A stretch of 64,000 nt of DNA. Source: UBA868 sp016776875 (GTDB lineage: Bacteria; Pseudomonadota; Gammaproteobacteria; Arenicellales; UBA868). This document shows positions 26,341 through 36,084 of this stretch, piece after piece. A program made the translations under genes and the position numbers. Location: contig CP179198.1 of NCBI GenBank assembly GCA_051201585.1, positions 1,054,001 through 1,118,000 of the forward strand, in the 5' to 3' direction. Positions within the stretch are counted from its first letter, which is position 1. Every line of letters starts with the position of its first letter. Below the pieces are notes generated by a model that saw only the letters and a list, made by a program, of their open reading frames with translations, was not told the origin of the DNA and did not search any database.

Positions 26341-27714
26341 ATGCAACACCACTTAGAACTGAAGACGGAGTTTGAAGCATTTTTGCAATCCCACCCAGAC
26401 TGCGAATATGTTGACGTGCTCCTCCCGGATTTATGCAACATCATCCGTGGAAAGCGAATCAGTCGTGATCAATTTGATAAGCTCTACACTGAGGGCTTGC
26501 AAATCCCCAGCTCGATCTACCTGTTGGATGTGAATGGAAACTGTACCGACGCGGGGGGTCGAGGATTCTCTGATGGAGACCCTGACGTCCAGATTTGGCC
26601 GGTATTAGGGTCGCTCAAACTGACGCCATGGGTCGGACCAGGGGCCGCTCAGGTGATGGGATGCCTTTATGAGCTTGACGGCTCTCCCTGCGAGGTAGAT
26701 CCGCGGCACGTTCTAAAAAAAGTGGTCGAGCGGTTTCATGCATCCGGCCTCAACCCTGTAGTTGCGCTTGAATTGGAGTTTTATTTACTGGATGCATCAA
26801 GCGCCGAGACGAATCAACCGTCTCCTCCGGTGCTACCGGAGACCGGTCGACAGGCAACTGCAACACAGGTTTATAGCCTCGCTGATCTGGATGGTTTTAC
26901 GGGATTTCTGAGCGAAGTTGAGACGATCTGTCGAATTCAGGATATTCCGGTCGGGGCCACAACCGCTGAATATGCAGTCGGCCAGTACGAGATTAATTTG
27001 AATCATGTTGACGATCCGCTGAAGGCTGCTGATGATGCCATTCTTTTGCAGCGCGTTGTAAAAGGAATCGCGAGAAAGCATGGTGCAGTCGCCAGTTTTA
27101 TGGCAAAACCCTATCCCGACGGCGCAGGCAATGGACTTCATGTTCACGTGAGCGTACTTGACGGGGACGGTAAAAATATCTTCAATGATGGATCAGAAGA
27201 GGGCAACGATAAGCTTAGGCATGCGGTTGCAGGAGCCCTTGAATTATTGCCAGAGTCGATGGCTATTTTCGCGCCGAACGTGAATTCATTTCGTCGTTTT
27301 GCGCCGAATCTCTATGTGCCGACGGCAGCTACCTGGGGATACAACAACCGTTCGGTTGCTTTACGGGTTCCCGCGGGTTCGCCCGAATCGAAGCGTATTG
27401 AGCATCGGGTTGCAGGAGCCGATGCTAATCCATATCTGGCATTAGCAGCCGTGCTCGCGGGTGTTCATCATGGATTGATTAATGAAGCTACGCCGCCAGA
27501 GCCGCGAGCGGATAATGCGGGCGCTGAACTTGATCCTCAAATGCCATTTACCTGGCAAGTTGCTTTGGATCAATTTGCCCAGGGCGACTCGTTGTCGGAC
27601 TATCTAGGAGAGTCGTATTCCCGCCTTTATAAAGAATGCAAACAAACGGAATTGGATGCATTCTCCCGAGAGTTCACGCCGCTTGAATATCAATGGTATC
27701 TCTCTCCAGAATAA
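26341..27714 (+). CDS. Glutamine synthetase-family enzyme, gamma-glutamylpolyamine synthetase type (PuuA-like)
   Basis: A 457-residue ATP-dependent amide/amine ligase. The N-terminal beta-grasp includes VDVLLPDLCNIIRGKRI; catalytic landmarks are LELEFYLLD, the GQYEINLNH block, KPYPDGAGNGLHVHVS, and the ATP-site NNRSVALRVP with ESKRIEHRVAGADANPYL seen in parts. The length and these variants place it with PuuA-type gamma-glutamyl-amine synthetases rather than the nitrogen-assimilating GlnA. A PuuB/DadA-like oxidase lies nearby at 30416-31729, which supports a polyamine or amine catabolic role. Its end faces the convergent transporter gene across 14 bases. Confidence 0.82.
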   Translation: MQHHLELKTEFEAFLQSHPDCEYVDVLLPDLCNIIRGKRISRDQFDKLYTEGLQIPSSIYLLDVNGNCTDAGGRGFSDGDPDVQIWPVLGSLKLTPWVGPGAAQVMGCLYELDGSPCEVDPRHVLKKVVERFHASGLNPVVALELEFYLLDASSAETNQPSPPVLPETGRQATATQVYSLADLDGFTGFLSEVETICRIQDIPVGATTAEYAVGQYEINLNHVDDPLKAADDAILLQRVVKGIARKHGAVASFMAKPYPDGAGNGLHVHVSVLDGDGKNIFNDGSEEGNDKLRHAVAGALELLPESMAIFAPNVNSFRRFAPNLYVPTAATWGYNNRSVALRVPAGSPESKRIEHRVAGADANPYLALAAVLAGVHHGLINEATPPEPRADNAGAELDPQMPFTWQVALDQFAQGDSLSDYLGESYSRLYKECKQTELDAFSREFTPLEYQWYLSPE

Positions 27715-27728
27715 TTTTGGTTAGCAGG

Positions 27729-29036
27729 TCAAAAAATCGTCAATATCAAGATGCTCGATCCGGTGAAGATGATTAGCGTGTAGACAATGTTCCAGGCGAA
27801 GCACTGAAAAGCAGTGATACCGTATCGCCCTTGCATTGCCAGATTTAATCCAGAAATGGGTCCTCCGGTCGATCCGACGGACCACGTGACTAAAAATATC
27901 AGCGCGAGCATGAGGGGGTCCGGATCAAGCGGCAGCAGAATCGCCGAAGCGGCGACAATGCTCACAATGGCATGAACGCCAACAAACGCTAGAAGCAGGA
28001 GAACGCCCATCACAATTACCGCAATAGCAGGGGTGAACGCCTCAATGCCAAAAGTAAGCGGCGCCTGTCCAATGAAGACCGTGATTCCTGTTGCCATGAC
28101 GCCGGTGCTGAAAAATAGGGCTAGCTCGCCATAGATATCAGGCAGTCTGTTCTGGCTGAATTCTCGAATGGTTTTCAACGCGGGAAGCAGATGTCGTTGA
28201 ATGATAAGCACGACGGTTGTGATGCCGATTGATAACGCTGACACAAGCACCAGGACCGATAGGTGGGGCAGGATGTTGTGCGCGATAAGAACGCAAACCA
28301 CCATCAGTGAGGGGACCCACAATGCGCGAAAATTTACCGGATATCCTTTAAAAGAATCCAAGTTGCCGTTTTTTCTGAAGCGATGTTCCGCCCAGGTAAT
28401 CGCGAGGCCCAACACGGTAATCGGAATAGATAGCGGAAGTAAATGAGTCCATTTTGAGCCGGGGGCATAAAGCAGGCAGGTACCCATTGCTGCGAAAAAC
28501 GGGGACCAGAGCGCAGCGAGCGCAAACCCTCGTTGAATCGAGGTCGCAGTTGTTCGATCGAGGCGCCCATTTTTTTTTAGCGCATCCCCGAAGATAATAA
28601 ACGCAGATATATTGATTACTGACGCGAAAAGATGAACACCACCAATCGTTTGCCAGAATGCCTTGCCCCCCGTTTGAATGACTTCGGGCGTCTCAAGACG
28701 GGTATCTGTAATTAATCTCAGAAAGCTTACAGCTGAAAGCAGGCTTATTAATAAATGATTCTGGGTGATGAATTTTTGAACGGGGATTTCACGATAGCCA
28801 TTTATCCAGGCAAGCCCTAACCCGATGAAGCCCACACTAAAAAATATTCCGCATTGAATATGCTGAATACGGCTCATTCGTGGCCATAAAAGAATAAACG
28901 CGACCAACGCGCTGATTCCTGATATCCAGAGGAAATCCTGAAGTCCAGATGCCCCAAGGACAGATGAAAAAATCATAACGAGGATCAAGACGCCGGCAAC
29001 TTGCTGTTGGGGGGAATTTCGCGAGACTTGATTCAT
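27729..29036 (-). CDS. Polytopic membrane protein, ion-transporter (anion permease)-like
   Basis: A 435-residue inner-membrane protein with about twelve hydrophobic segments and few soluble loops. I recognise no exact family; the paired glycine-rich re-entrant region near the C-terminus (WSVGSTGGPISGLNLAMQG) and GVHAIVSIVAASAILLP are reminiscent of the IT superfamily of carboxylate/anion permeases (TRAP-M, CitM, DASS). It is convergent with the PuuA-like gene and divergent from the enolase-superfamily gene, whose substrate it may import. Confidence 0.6.
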   Translation of the reverse strand: MNQVSRNSPQQQVAGVLILVMIFSSVLGASGLQDFLWISGISALVAFILLWPRMSRIQHIQCGIFFSVGFIGLGLAWINGYREIPVQKFITQNHLLISLLSAVSFLRLITDTRLETPEVIQTGGKAFWQTIGGVHLFASVINISAFIIFGDALKKNGRLDRTTATSIQRGFALAALWSPFFAAMGTCLLYAPGSKWTHLLPLSIPITVLGLAITWAEHRFRKNGNLDSFKGYPVNFRALWVPSLMVVCVLIAHNILPHLSVLVLVSALSIGITTVVLIIQRHLLPALKTIREFSQNRLPDIYGELALFFSTGVMATGITVFIGQAPLTFGIEAFTPAIAVIVMGVLLLLAFVGVHAIVSIVAASAILLPLDPDPLMLALIFLVTWSVGSTGGPISGLNLAMQGRYGITAFQCFAWNIVYTLIIFTGSSILILTIF

Positions 29037-29255
29037 GGTGGCTGGTATGACACGGGTTGTTAATTAGAATTTAAAGACTACGACCGCAAAAGTATTCGGT
29101 TATCGCGGCGTGTATCGATCGATTAAAATGAAATGTTACGATTAAGAAAACAAAAATAGCCGGGATAAATCACCCAAGGTGTGCGAGGGAAAATATGATA
29201 ATCCCTGATCTTAAAGTACATTCAAAAAAGAACACTATCAAAATGGAGCGATAAC

Positions 29256-30374
29256 GTGCCAGACAGTTCGGATTATCCCGCTATTCTCAGGATCGAAACA
29301 TTTAGTCAGGAGTACGTGTCCTTTGTGCGGGCGACTGCTGAGGACGGGAGTTTTGGCTGGGGTCAGGTTGCGCCTTACAATGCTGACATCAGCGCTCAGG
29401 TGCTTCACCGCCAGGTGGCGCCTTGGGCGCTTGGACAGTCCGCGAACGAGATCCAAAGTCTTGTTGACGATATCCCTCGGAAAGAACATAAATTTCCAGG
29501 TTCGTATCTTCGTCGTGCACTAGGCGGTCTTGAGACGGCGCTTTGGGACCGAAAAGGCCGTGCTGAAGAAAAAAGTGTATGTGAGTTGCTCGGTGGCACG
29601 CCTGGAGATCTTAGGGTCTATGCTTCTAGCATGCGCCGTGACATAACACCTGACGATGAGGCGCTGAGATTTAAAAAGCTTCAAGAGGAGTTAGGTTACG
29701 ATGCTTTTAAATTTCGGGTGGGTGCGGAGTGTGGGCGCGACGTTGATGAATGGCCAGGCCGTACTGAGGCGATTGTCCCCCAAATAAGGCGCACACTTGG
29801 CGATCATGTATCTCTTCTTGTGGATGCCAACAGTGGCTTTAGTCCTCAACGCGCGATCGAGGTTGGACACATGCTGGAAGACAGCAGGGTTGAGCACTTT
29901 GAAGAACCCTGTCCCTACTGGGAACTCGAGCAAACCCGTCAAGTGACACAAGCGCTTACGCTCGCAGTAACAGGCGGCGAGCAGGATTGCGAACTCCCCA
30001 CCTGGAGTCGAATGATTTCAATGGGGGCGGTGAATATTGTGCAACCCGATGTCTGCTATGTCGGTGGCATGTTGCGGGCAATGCAGGTCGCGGAGATGGC
30101 GGCCGCAAAAAATTTACCTTGCACGCCCCACTGTGCAAATCTTTCAATGGTCACCTTATTTACGATGCATTTTCTGAGAGCCATTCCTAATGCCGGAAAG
30201 TATTTGGAATTTTCAATTGAAGGTGCTGATTATTATCCGTGGCAAGAAGGGCTTTTTGTAGAGTCCCCGTACGAGATTGATGCGGGTCGCATTACCGTTA
30301 GCGATGCACCCGGATGGGGCGTCGACATCAATCCTGATTGGCTCTCAAACGCAAACTATCAGGTGAGTGAATGA
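29256..30374 (+). CDS. Enolase-superfamily enzyme, mandelate racemase/acid-sugar dehydratase-like
   Basis: A 372-residue enzyme starting at GTG with GGAG eight bases upstream. The magnesium ligands are Asp190 (LVDANSG), Glu216 (HFEEP) and Glu242 (GGEQD). On one face of the barrel is Lys152-x-Arg154 (FKFR), on the other the Asp265/His292 pair (VQPDV, TPHCANLS). The His-Asp dyad places it in the mandelate racemase subgroup, which racemises or dehydrates 2-hydroxy acids; K-x-R rather than K-x-K suggests an acid-sugar or hydroxyacid dehydratase. Followed 41 bases later by an amine-oxidase-like gene. Substrate unknown. Confidence 0.82.
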   Translation: MPDSSDYPAILRIETFSQEYVSFVRATAEDGSFGWGQVAPYNADISAQVLHRQVAPWALGQSANEIQSLVDDIPRKEHKFPGSYLRRALGGLETALWDRKGRAEEKSVCELLGGTPGDLRVYASSMRRDITPDDEALRFKKLQEELGYDAFKFRVGAECGRDVDEWPGRTEAIVPQIRRTLGDHVSLLVDANSGFSPQRAIEVGHMLEDSRVEHFEEPCPYWELEQTRQVTQALTLAVTGGEQDCELPTWSRMISMGAVNIVQPDVCYVGGMLRAMQVAEMAAAKNLPCTPHCANLSMVTLFTMHFLRAIPNAGKYLEFSIEGADYYPWQEGLFVESPYEIDAGRITVSDAPGWGVDINPDWLSNANYQVSE

Positions 30375-30415
30375 CTGTGCGGCAGATGACTTTTTAAAAT
30401 AAAGCGAGATTGTGA

Positions 30416-31729
30416 ATGCCAATTTCTTCAGATGATATCTTTTCGCACAACTTTAAGGATCAACCTTTCTGGTGGGATCGCTCGCCGTTAGATAATCCTG
30501 ACCCTGTACCGTTACCTAAAGATGTTGATGTCCTGATTATTGGTTCAGGCTACACGGGACTTTGCACGGCATTGCAGACGGCGCGCGGCGGAAAATCGAC
30601 ACTGGTGATTGATGCAAACGAGCCGGGCTGGGGCTGCAGTTCGAGAAATGGCGGACAAATTTCGACTGGAATAAAACCTGATTTTGATGGGCTTGCCAAA
30701 AATCATGGATCGCACACGGCTTTCGAGGCGCACCGAGAAGGACTTCGGGCGATTGCCTCAATCGGTGATTTTATACAGGAAGAAGGAATCGATTGCGATT
30801 ACCGGGTTTGTGGGCGATTTTATGGCGCCCACTCTCCAAAACACTTTGAAAAACTTAAACGTAAAATCAATGCGCAGCAGAAGGGCTTGGAAATCGATGC
30901 GCAGTTAGTGCAACGAAAGGATCAACGTGAGGAGATAAGCTCAGATTTTTATCACGGCGGAATTATCCAAACGCAGTTTGCTTCTGTTGATCCTGCAGCC
31001 TACCATCAATGCCTCCTCAGGAAAGTGCGGGAAGCGGGGGTCCGAGTGGAGGGGTTTACTGAAGCACTTGCTGTATCGAAGCGGTCAAAGGGTGCGGGTT
31101 TCAACGTTCAGACGTCACGCGGTGTAGTTCAGGCGGGCGATGTTGTGGTCGCAACAAATGGCTATACATCCCGACTAACACCCTGGCTTAATCGACGGGT
31201 TTTTTCGATTGGGAGCTATATGATCGCGACGGAAGACCTCGGTGATGATGTCGCCCGATCGCTGATACGCCGCGATCGCATGGTGGTGGACTCCCGCCGC
31301 ATTGTTGTTTATTTTCGTTTGTCTCCCGATGGTCGGCGAATAATATTTGGGGGTCGGGTATCTCTTAACGAGACTAATCCCCGGGTTAGCGCCCCCCGAC
31401 TCCACAGGCATATGACTACAATTTTTCCGCAACTCAGAACAGCGAAAATCAGCCACTCCTGGATGGGATTTGTGGGTTGGACGTTCCAGCACATGCCGCA
31501 TATTGGGCGACATGACGGTATTTGGTACGCAATAGGGTATTGTGGATCAGGGGTTGCGCTTTCCACTTACTTTGGGACAAGGCTCGGTCAGCAAATCATG
31601 GGGCAAGAAGCGGGACGCACGGTGCTTTCTGACTTACCTTTTCGAACCCGCCCCGGCTACTATGGCAACCCATGGTTCCTGTCCGCTTCTGTAGGGTGGT
31701 ATGGATTTTTAGATCGTCTTGGGATCTAG
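30416..31729 (+). CDS. FAD-dependent oxidoreductase, PuuB/DadA/OrdL-like
   Basis: A 437-residue flavoprotein with the FAD fold displaced by a ~35-residue N-terminal extension (DQPFWWDRSP) as in PuuB/OrdL proteins: VLIIGSGYTGLCTALQTA, then EPGWGCSSRNGGQIS. The C-terminal flavin-closing loop is AIGYCGSGVALSTYFG. These enzymes oxidise gamma-glutamylpolyamines or other amines. The PuuA-like ligase 2.7 kb upstream makes a gamma-glutamylamine substrate plausible. Convergent with the ypjD gene (two-base gap). Confidence 0.82.
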   Translation: MPISSDDIFSHNFKDQPFWWDRSPLDNPDPVPLPKDVDVLIIGSGYTGLCTALQTARGGKSTLVIDANEPGWGCSSRNGGQISTGIKPDFDGLAKNHGSHTAFEAHREGLRAIASIGDFIQEEGIDCDYRVCGRFYGAHSPKHFEKLKRKINAQQKGLEIDAQLVQRKDQREEISSDFYHGGIIQTQFASVDPAAYHQCLLRKVREAGVRVEGFTEALAVSKRSKGAGFNVQTSRGVVQAGDVVVATNGYTSRLTPWLNRRVFSIGSYMIATEDLGDDVARSLIRRDRMVVDSRRIVVYFRLSPDGRRIIFGGRVSLNETNPRVSAPRLHRHMTTIFPQLRTAKISHSWMGFVGWTFQHMPHIGRHDGIWYAIGYCGSGVALSTYFGTRLGQQIMGQEAGRTVLSDLPFRTRPGYYGNPWFLSASVGWYGFLDRLGI

Positions 31730-31731
31730 CG

Positions 31732-32532
31732 TTACAGAATAATTTCAAGCACAAATCGGGAGCCAAAATAACCCAGTGCCAGAAGGGTGAATCCCAGGCC
31801 CGTCCAGACGATTGCGATTCGGCCTCGCCAACCGAGACATAGTCTTCCCAACACGAGTCCTAGAAGACTGATCCAGGCAAGCAGCGCGAGCACAGTATGA
31901 TGGTTAAACAAAAAACTTTCGCCAAACATGTCATTAGAAGATAAAGCGCCACTGATCAAGGTAAGGGTTAAGAGACCAAAGCCAGAATAAACCATTTGAA
32001 ATAAGGTGACTTCCATTGTCTGGATTGGGGGTAACGCCATATCGAGACTTAAGGATTGTTTTTGCTTCAGTCTCTTATCCTGAAAACCCAGTAAAAGCGC
32101 TTGTGCTAGCGCGAGACTTAAAAGGGCGTAGGCAAGCCCTGCGCCAACGACATGCATCAGTCCTGCTGCACCACCGAGTTGGGATAGGTAAGTCGGGCCC
32201 GGCATCCACCAGCCAACGGCGACCGCGCTGAATGCGATCGGTAAAACGAGCAATCCCAGCGAATAAATAGGCTGAAAACAACGAACAATAAGAAACAAAG
32301 TGACAATTAAAAATACAATCAGGGAAAGTGTTGTGCCTAGGGCCAAATTAGGTGTTTCCTCAAGCAGAATCGGAGGTGCGAGCGTTAACCCGTGAGCAAT
32401 AACAGCAAGATAGGTCAGCATGATTTCAAAGGGGCGTGAGACAGATTTTTTCTGGCTGGAAAGCGCTCGGAGCAAAAGGATCCAAGCACCAAGATACAGC
32501 GCCATTGCAGAAAAATTAATTAAATGAATCAT
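31732..32532 (-). CDS. ypjD: CcsA/HemX-like inner-membrane protein (YpjD family)
   Basis: A 266-residue membrane protein with about eight hydrophobic helices, of the cytochrome c-type biogenesis CcsA/HemX group; LMHVVGAGLAYALLSLA and HHTVLALLAWI contain the conserved histidines. In gammaproteobacteria a ypjD gene typically lies divergent from ffh, exactly as here. The 173-base divergent gap (32533-32705) must carry both promoters. Confidence 0.82.
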   Translation of the reverse strand: MIHLINFSAMALYLGAWILLLRALSSQKKSVSRPFEIMLTYLAVIAHGLTLAPPILLEETPNLALGTTLSLIVFLIVTLFLIVRCFQPIYSLGLLVLPIAFSAVAVGWWMPGPTYLSQLGGAAGLMHVVGAGLAYALLSLALAQALLLGFQDKRLKQKQSLSLDMALPPIQTMEVTLFQMVYSGFGLLTLTLISGALSSNDMFGESFLFNHHTVLALLAWISLLGLVLGRLCLGWRGRIAIVWTGLGFTLLALGYFGSRFVLEIIL

Positions 32533-32705
32533 GTGAGTTTGGAATTAAAGGCGATAAGTTTTCGAACAATTGATTAGGGTGAAGCGACCGTGGGTGTAAA
32601 ATAGTGTTTGGTTTAAAGATTAAGTTTAGCGTATGCGTTCAACCTAGGCGTTTCGCAATACATTAACCTAATTCATATTTTATTTAAAACGGGCATGATT
32701 ATCGT

Positions 32706-34073
32706 ATGTTCTCTCAATTAGGCGATCGTTTAAAAGCAACGTTTAAGGATCTCACGGGTCGTGGAAGATTAAGCGACGAAAACATTAGTGAAGCGTTGCG
32801 CGAAGTCCGAATCGCATTGCTTGAGGCTGATGTTGCGTTACCTGTCGTCAAGGGCTTTCTCGAAGAGGTGAAGACCCGTGCCGTTGGCGCTGAGGTCCTG
32901 ACCAGTCTGACCCCTGGACAAGCCTTCATCAAGATCGTTAACGACGAGTTGGTGAACTTGATGGGCGCTGCGAACGAGCGCCTCAATCTTGCGGCTCGTC
33001 CACCTGCTGTAGTGTTACTTGCCGGTCTTCAGGGCGCTGGTAAGACGACCACCGCAGCAAAGCTCGCTTATCTTCTTTCAACGCAGGAAAAAAAACGTGT
33101 CTTGCTTACCAGTGTTGATATTTACAGACCGGCCGCGATTGAGCAACTTCGACAACTATCCGTTCAAGTTAATGTCGATTTTTTGAATGAAGGCGAGACA
33201 CCGAAGGCAATCGCAGAGCGCGCGCTCGAGCACGCAAAAGTAAAAGCCCACGACGTCTTAATCATCGATACGGCGGGTCGCCTGCATGTCGATGACGAGA
33301 TGATGGATGAGTTACGCGCGTTGCATGACGTCGTCAGTCCAATTGAGACCTTGTTCGTGGTCGACAGTATGACGGGACAAGATGCGGTTCGCAGTGCTGC
33401 TGCTTTTGATCAAGCACTTTCACTGACAGGCGTCATTCTAACGAAAGCAGATGGCGATGCTCGGGGCGGCGCTGCACTTTCGATCCGTCAGGTGACGGGA
33501 AAGCCGATTAAGTTTCTTGGCATGGGGGAATCCACAGAGGCACTTGAGCCTTTCTACCCAGATCGGGTGGCATCTCGAATCTTGGGAATGGGAGATGTTG
33601 TCGGCTTGGTTGAGGAGGTTCAGCGTAATGTCGACCAGGAAAAAGCTCGGAAAATCTCGGCGAAATTAAAAAAGGGGAAAGGGTTTGATTTTGAGGACTT
33701 TCGAGAGCAACTTCTTCAGGTCGAGAATATGGGTGGACTCGGTGGCCTGATGGATAAACTCCCTGGCGCATCCAATTTGCCCGCAGCGGTCAAAAATCAG
33801 GCCATGGGCGGGGAGACGACTCGCCTCATTGCGATCATTAATTCAATGACACCCCATGAGCGATTGTTTCCAGCCGTGATGAAAGGCTCCCGTAAGCGGC
33901 GAATTGCTGCGGGTTCCGGAACGCAGGTCCAAGACGTCAATCGACTGCTGAAACAGTTTGCCCAAATGCAGAAAATGATGAAAAAAATGAAAGGCAAAGG
34001 GGGAATGTCAAAAATGCTCGGTCAATTAAAGGGGATGGGTGGGCCTGGCGGGGCTGGGTTTCCGTTTCAATAA
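32706..34073 (+). CDS. ffh: Signal recognition particle protein Ffh
   Basis: SRP GTPase of 455 residues. NG domain: P-loop GLQGAGKTTTAAKL, DTAGRLHVD and TKADGDARGGAALS; M domain: methionine-rich C-terminus (MQKMMKKMKGKGGMSKML) that binds 4.5S RNA and signal peptides. It targets nascent membrane proteins to the translocon with FtsY. First gene of the conserved ffh-rpsP-rimM-trmD-rplS cluster. Confidence 0.97.
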   Translation: MFSQLGDRLKATFKDLTGRGRLSDENISEALREVRIALLEADVALPVVKGFLEEVKTRAVGAEVLTSLTPGQAFIKIVNDELVNLMGAANERLNLAARPPAVVLLAGLQGAGKTTTAAKLAYLLSTQEKKRVLLTSVDIYRPAAIEQLRQLSVQVNVDFLNEGETPKAIAERALEHAKVKAHDVLIIDTAGRLHVDDEMMDELRALHDVVSPIETLFVVDSMTGQDAVRSAAAFDQALSLTGVILTKADGDARGGAALSIRQVTGKPIKFLGMGESTEALEPFYPDRVASRILGMGDVVGLVEEVQRNVDQEKARKISAKLKKGKGFDFEDFREQLLQVENMGGLGGLMDKLPGASNLPAAVKNQAMGGETTRLIAIINSMTPHERLFPAVMKGSRKRRIAAGSGTQVQDVNRLLKQFAQMQKMMKKMKGKGGMSKMLGQLKGMGGPGGAGFPFQ

Positions 34074-34153
34074 AAGCGGGCTAGCAAGAACAGTTCAAGG
34101 ATTTTCTATGGTAATATCCGCGCGATTAAACGATTTTTTAGAGGATTTTGTTC

Positions 34154-34405
34154 ATGGTGACCATACGGCTCGCCCGCGGCGGCTCAAAGAAGCGGCCTTT
34201 TTATTCAATTGTAGTATCTGATCGACGACGTCAGCCACGCGGTCGTTTTATTGAAAGGATTGGCTTCTTTAATCCAATGGCAGCTGAAAGCGAAGAGTCG
34301 TTACGTCTTGATCGCGAGCGAGCAGATTTCTGGATTAGTCAGGGTGCCCAACCATCAGAGCGCGTTGCCAGTCTGTTGAAAAATATGGAAGCATCAGCGG
34401 CGTAA
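34154..34405 (+). CDS. rpsP: 30S ribosomal protein S16
   Basis: An 83-residue S16. The start at MVTIRLARGG was chosen over a TTG two codons upstream because it matches the universal N-terminus and has AGAGGA at proper distance. Conserved RGGSKKRPFYSIVVSD and RFIERIGFFNP are visible. It follows ffh and precedes rimM in the standard order. Confidence 0.97.
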   Translation: MVTIRLARGGSKKRPFYSIVVSDRRRQPRGRFIERIGFFNPMAAESEESLRLDRERADFWISQGAQPSERVASLLKNMEASAA

Positions 34406-34438
34406 TCGGTTTCTGCTCCGTTTTGATGGAGCAAATTC

Positions 34439-34948
34439 ATGACCGGGCAAAAAACTAAACCGTTAATTCTTGGAAAAATTAGCGGGGTGTTTGGCGTAAA
34501 GGGCTGGGTCAAAATTTTCGACTATTCCCGCCATCGAGGCGATATTCTAAATCATCCTCGCTGGTTGTTAGGCCATGAGCCAGATTGGGCCGAGCGCCGC
34601 GTTGAGTTCGGTCAGGTGCACGGAAAAACCGTGATTGCAAAACTTGTGGACTGCGATGACAGGGATGATGCAGAAAAGCTCAGGGGGATAGAAGTTGCGG
34701 TATATCCGGATTGGCTAATCGCAACAGAGCCTGGAGAGTTTTACTGGTTTCAATTGCAGGGCCTCGAGGTTTTTAATCTTGACAGCGAGCCACTTGGTAA
34801 AGTGACAAGCTTGATAGAGACAGGGGCGAATGATGTGTTGGTTGTGAAGGGTGATCAGGAGCGACTTATTCCCTACACGAAGAATGCGGTCAAACATGTT
34901 GACCTGGACAATGAAAGGATTACTGTCGACTGGAGTGTTGATTTTTGA
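34439..34948 (+). CDS. rimM: 16S rRNA processing protein RimM
   Basis: A 169-residue 30S maturation factor. N-terminal beta-barrel domain opens with LGKISGVFGVKGWVKIFDY; the PRC-barrel half contains FYWFQLQGLEVFN and ETGANDVLVVKG, ending RLIPYTKNAVKHVDL as expected. It helps assemble the 30S head around S19. Located between rpsP and trmD. Confidence 0.95.
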   Translation: MTGQKTKPLILGKISGVFGVKGWVKIFDYSRHRGDILNHPRWLLGHEPDWAERRVEFGQVHGKTVIAKLVDCDDRDDAEKLRGIEVAVYPDWLIATEPGEFYWFQLQGLEVFNLDSEPLGKVTSLIETGANDVLVVKGDQERLIPYTKNAVKHVDLDNERITVDWSVDF

Positions 34949-34984
34949 CAATCAGGTAAACGGCCATCCCATGGACGGAAAAAA

Positions 34985-35740
34985 GTGCGAATAGATGTGG
35001 TGACCATTTTCCCGCAGATGTTCCAGGCCGTTGAAAATTGCGGCATGTCGAGGGTCGCTATCGAAAAAGGACATTTGGAACTTGGATTCTGGGATCCCCG
35101 GGATTACGCTGAAGATAGTTATCGAAGAATAGATGATCGTCCTTATGGTGGGGGGCCGGGGATGGTCATGCAGGCGCCGCAGTTGACTCGTGCCCTAAGG
35201 GCGGCAAAGTCACAAGCGAGTGGAAAAGTTGTTTATTTGAGCCCCCAGGGGCGGACGTTGACTCAAGAAAAGGTTCGCGAGTTTGCGGGAGGACCAGACC
35301 TTGTGTTGCTGGCAGGACGATACGAGGGGATTGATCAGCGAGTACTTGATGCAGAGGTGGACGAAGAAATATCGATTGGAGATTATGTGGTTGCGGGGGG
35401 AGAACTGCCTGCAATGGTATTAATTGAAGCAATGGTTCGATGTTTGCCAGGTGTACTGGGGAATCACGAATCCATTGATGCTGAATCTTTCAGCAATGGT
35501 TTGCTTGACTGGCCGCATTACACGCGACCGGAAGAGTTTGAGGGTCGGTTGGTGCCCTCTGAGTTACTTGGCGGAGATCATGACAAGATCAGGCGTTGGC
35601 GGTTAAAGCAGGCTCTGGGCCAAACTTGGTTACGTCGACCTGATCTTTTAAAAGATAAACATTTAAGCGATGAAGAAGTATCTCTTTTAAGAGAGTTTAA
35701 GATTCAAACTTTGGAACAAGGACAGGAGAGTTCCCAATGA
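34985..35740 (+). CDS. trmD: tRNA (guanine-N1)-methyltransferase
   Basis: A 251-residue SPOUT methyltransferase that makes m1G37. Start GTG with a GGA upstream; MRIDVVTIFPQMF is the standard N-terminus. The knotted cofactor site is visible as LLAGRYEGIDQRV and ISIGDYVVAGGELPAM, and YGGGPGMVM is conserved. Its stop overlaps the rplS start by four bases. Confidence 0.97.
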   Translation: MRIDVVTIFPQMFQAVENCGMSRVAIEKGHLELGFWDPRDYAEDSYRRIDDRPYGGGPGMVMQAPQLTRALRAAKSQASGKVVYLSPQGRTLTQEKVREFAGGPDLVLLAGRYEGIDQRVLDAEVDEEISIGDYVVAGGELPAMVLIEAMVRCLPGVLGNHESIDAESFSNGLLDWPHYTRPEEFEGRLVPSELLGGDHDKIRRWRLKQALGQTWLRRPDLLKDKHLSDEEVSLLREFKIQTLEQGQESSQ

Positions 35741-36084
35741 CAAGTATCATTCAACAGTTGGAAAATGAGCAGTTGAAACCGGAGATTCCGGAGTTTTCGC
35801 CGGGGGACACCGTGCGAGTCCAGGTAAAAGTGAAAGAAGGTACGCGTGAGCGTCTTCAGGCGTTTGAGGGCGTTGTCATCGCGATAAAAAATCGCGGGCT
35901 CAACTCTTCTTTTACCGTTCGCAAGATGTCATATGGCGAAGGGGTAGAGCGGGTGTTTCAGACGCATAGCCCGCTTGTGGCGGATATTGAAGTTCGTCGC
36001 CGAGGAGATGTTCGCCGGGCAAAGCTTTATTACCTGAGAGGTCGCACCGGAAAATCAGCCCGAATCCGGGAAAAAATCGCTTAA
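35737..36084 (+). CDS. rplS: 50S ribosomal protein L19
   Basis: A 115-residue L19 with FSPGDTVRVQVKVKEG, RLQAFEGVVIAIKNRG and the basic C-terminus KLYYLRGRTGKSARI. Last gene of the ffh cluster, translationally coupled to trmD by a four-base overlap. In many gammaproteobacteria xerD lies close downstream; here 4.7 kb intervene. Confidence 0.97.
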   Translation: MTSIIQQLENEQLKPEIPEFSPGDTVRVQVKVKEGTRERLQAFEGVVIAIKNRGLNSSFTVRKMSYGEGVERVFQTHSPLVADIEVRRRGDVRRAKLYYLRGRTGKSARIREKIA

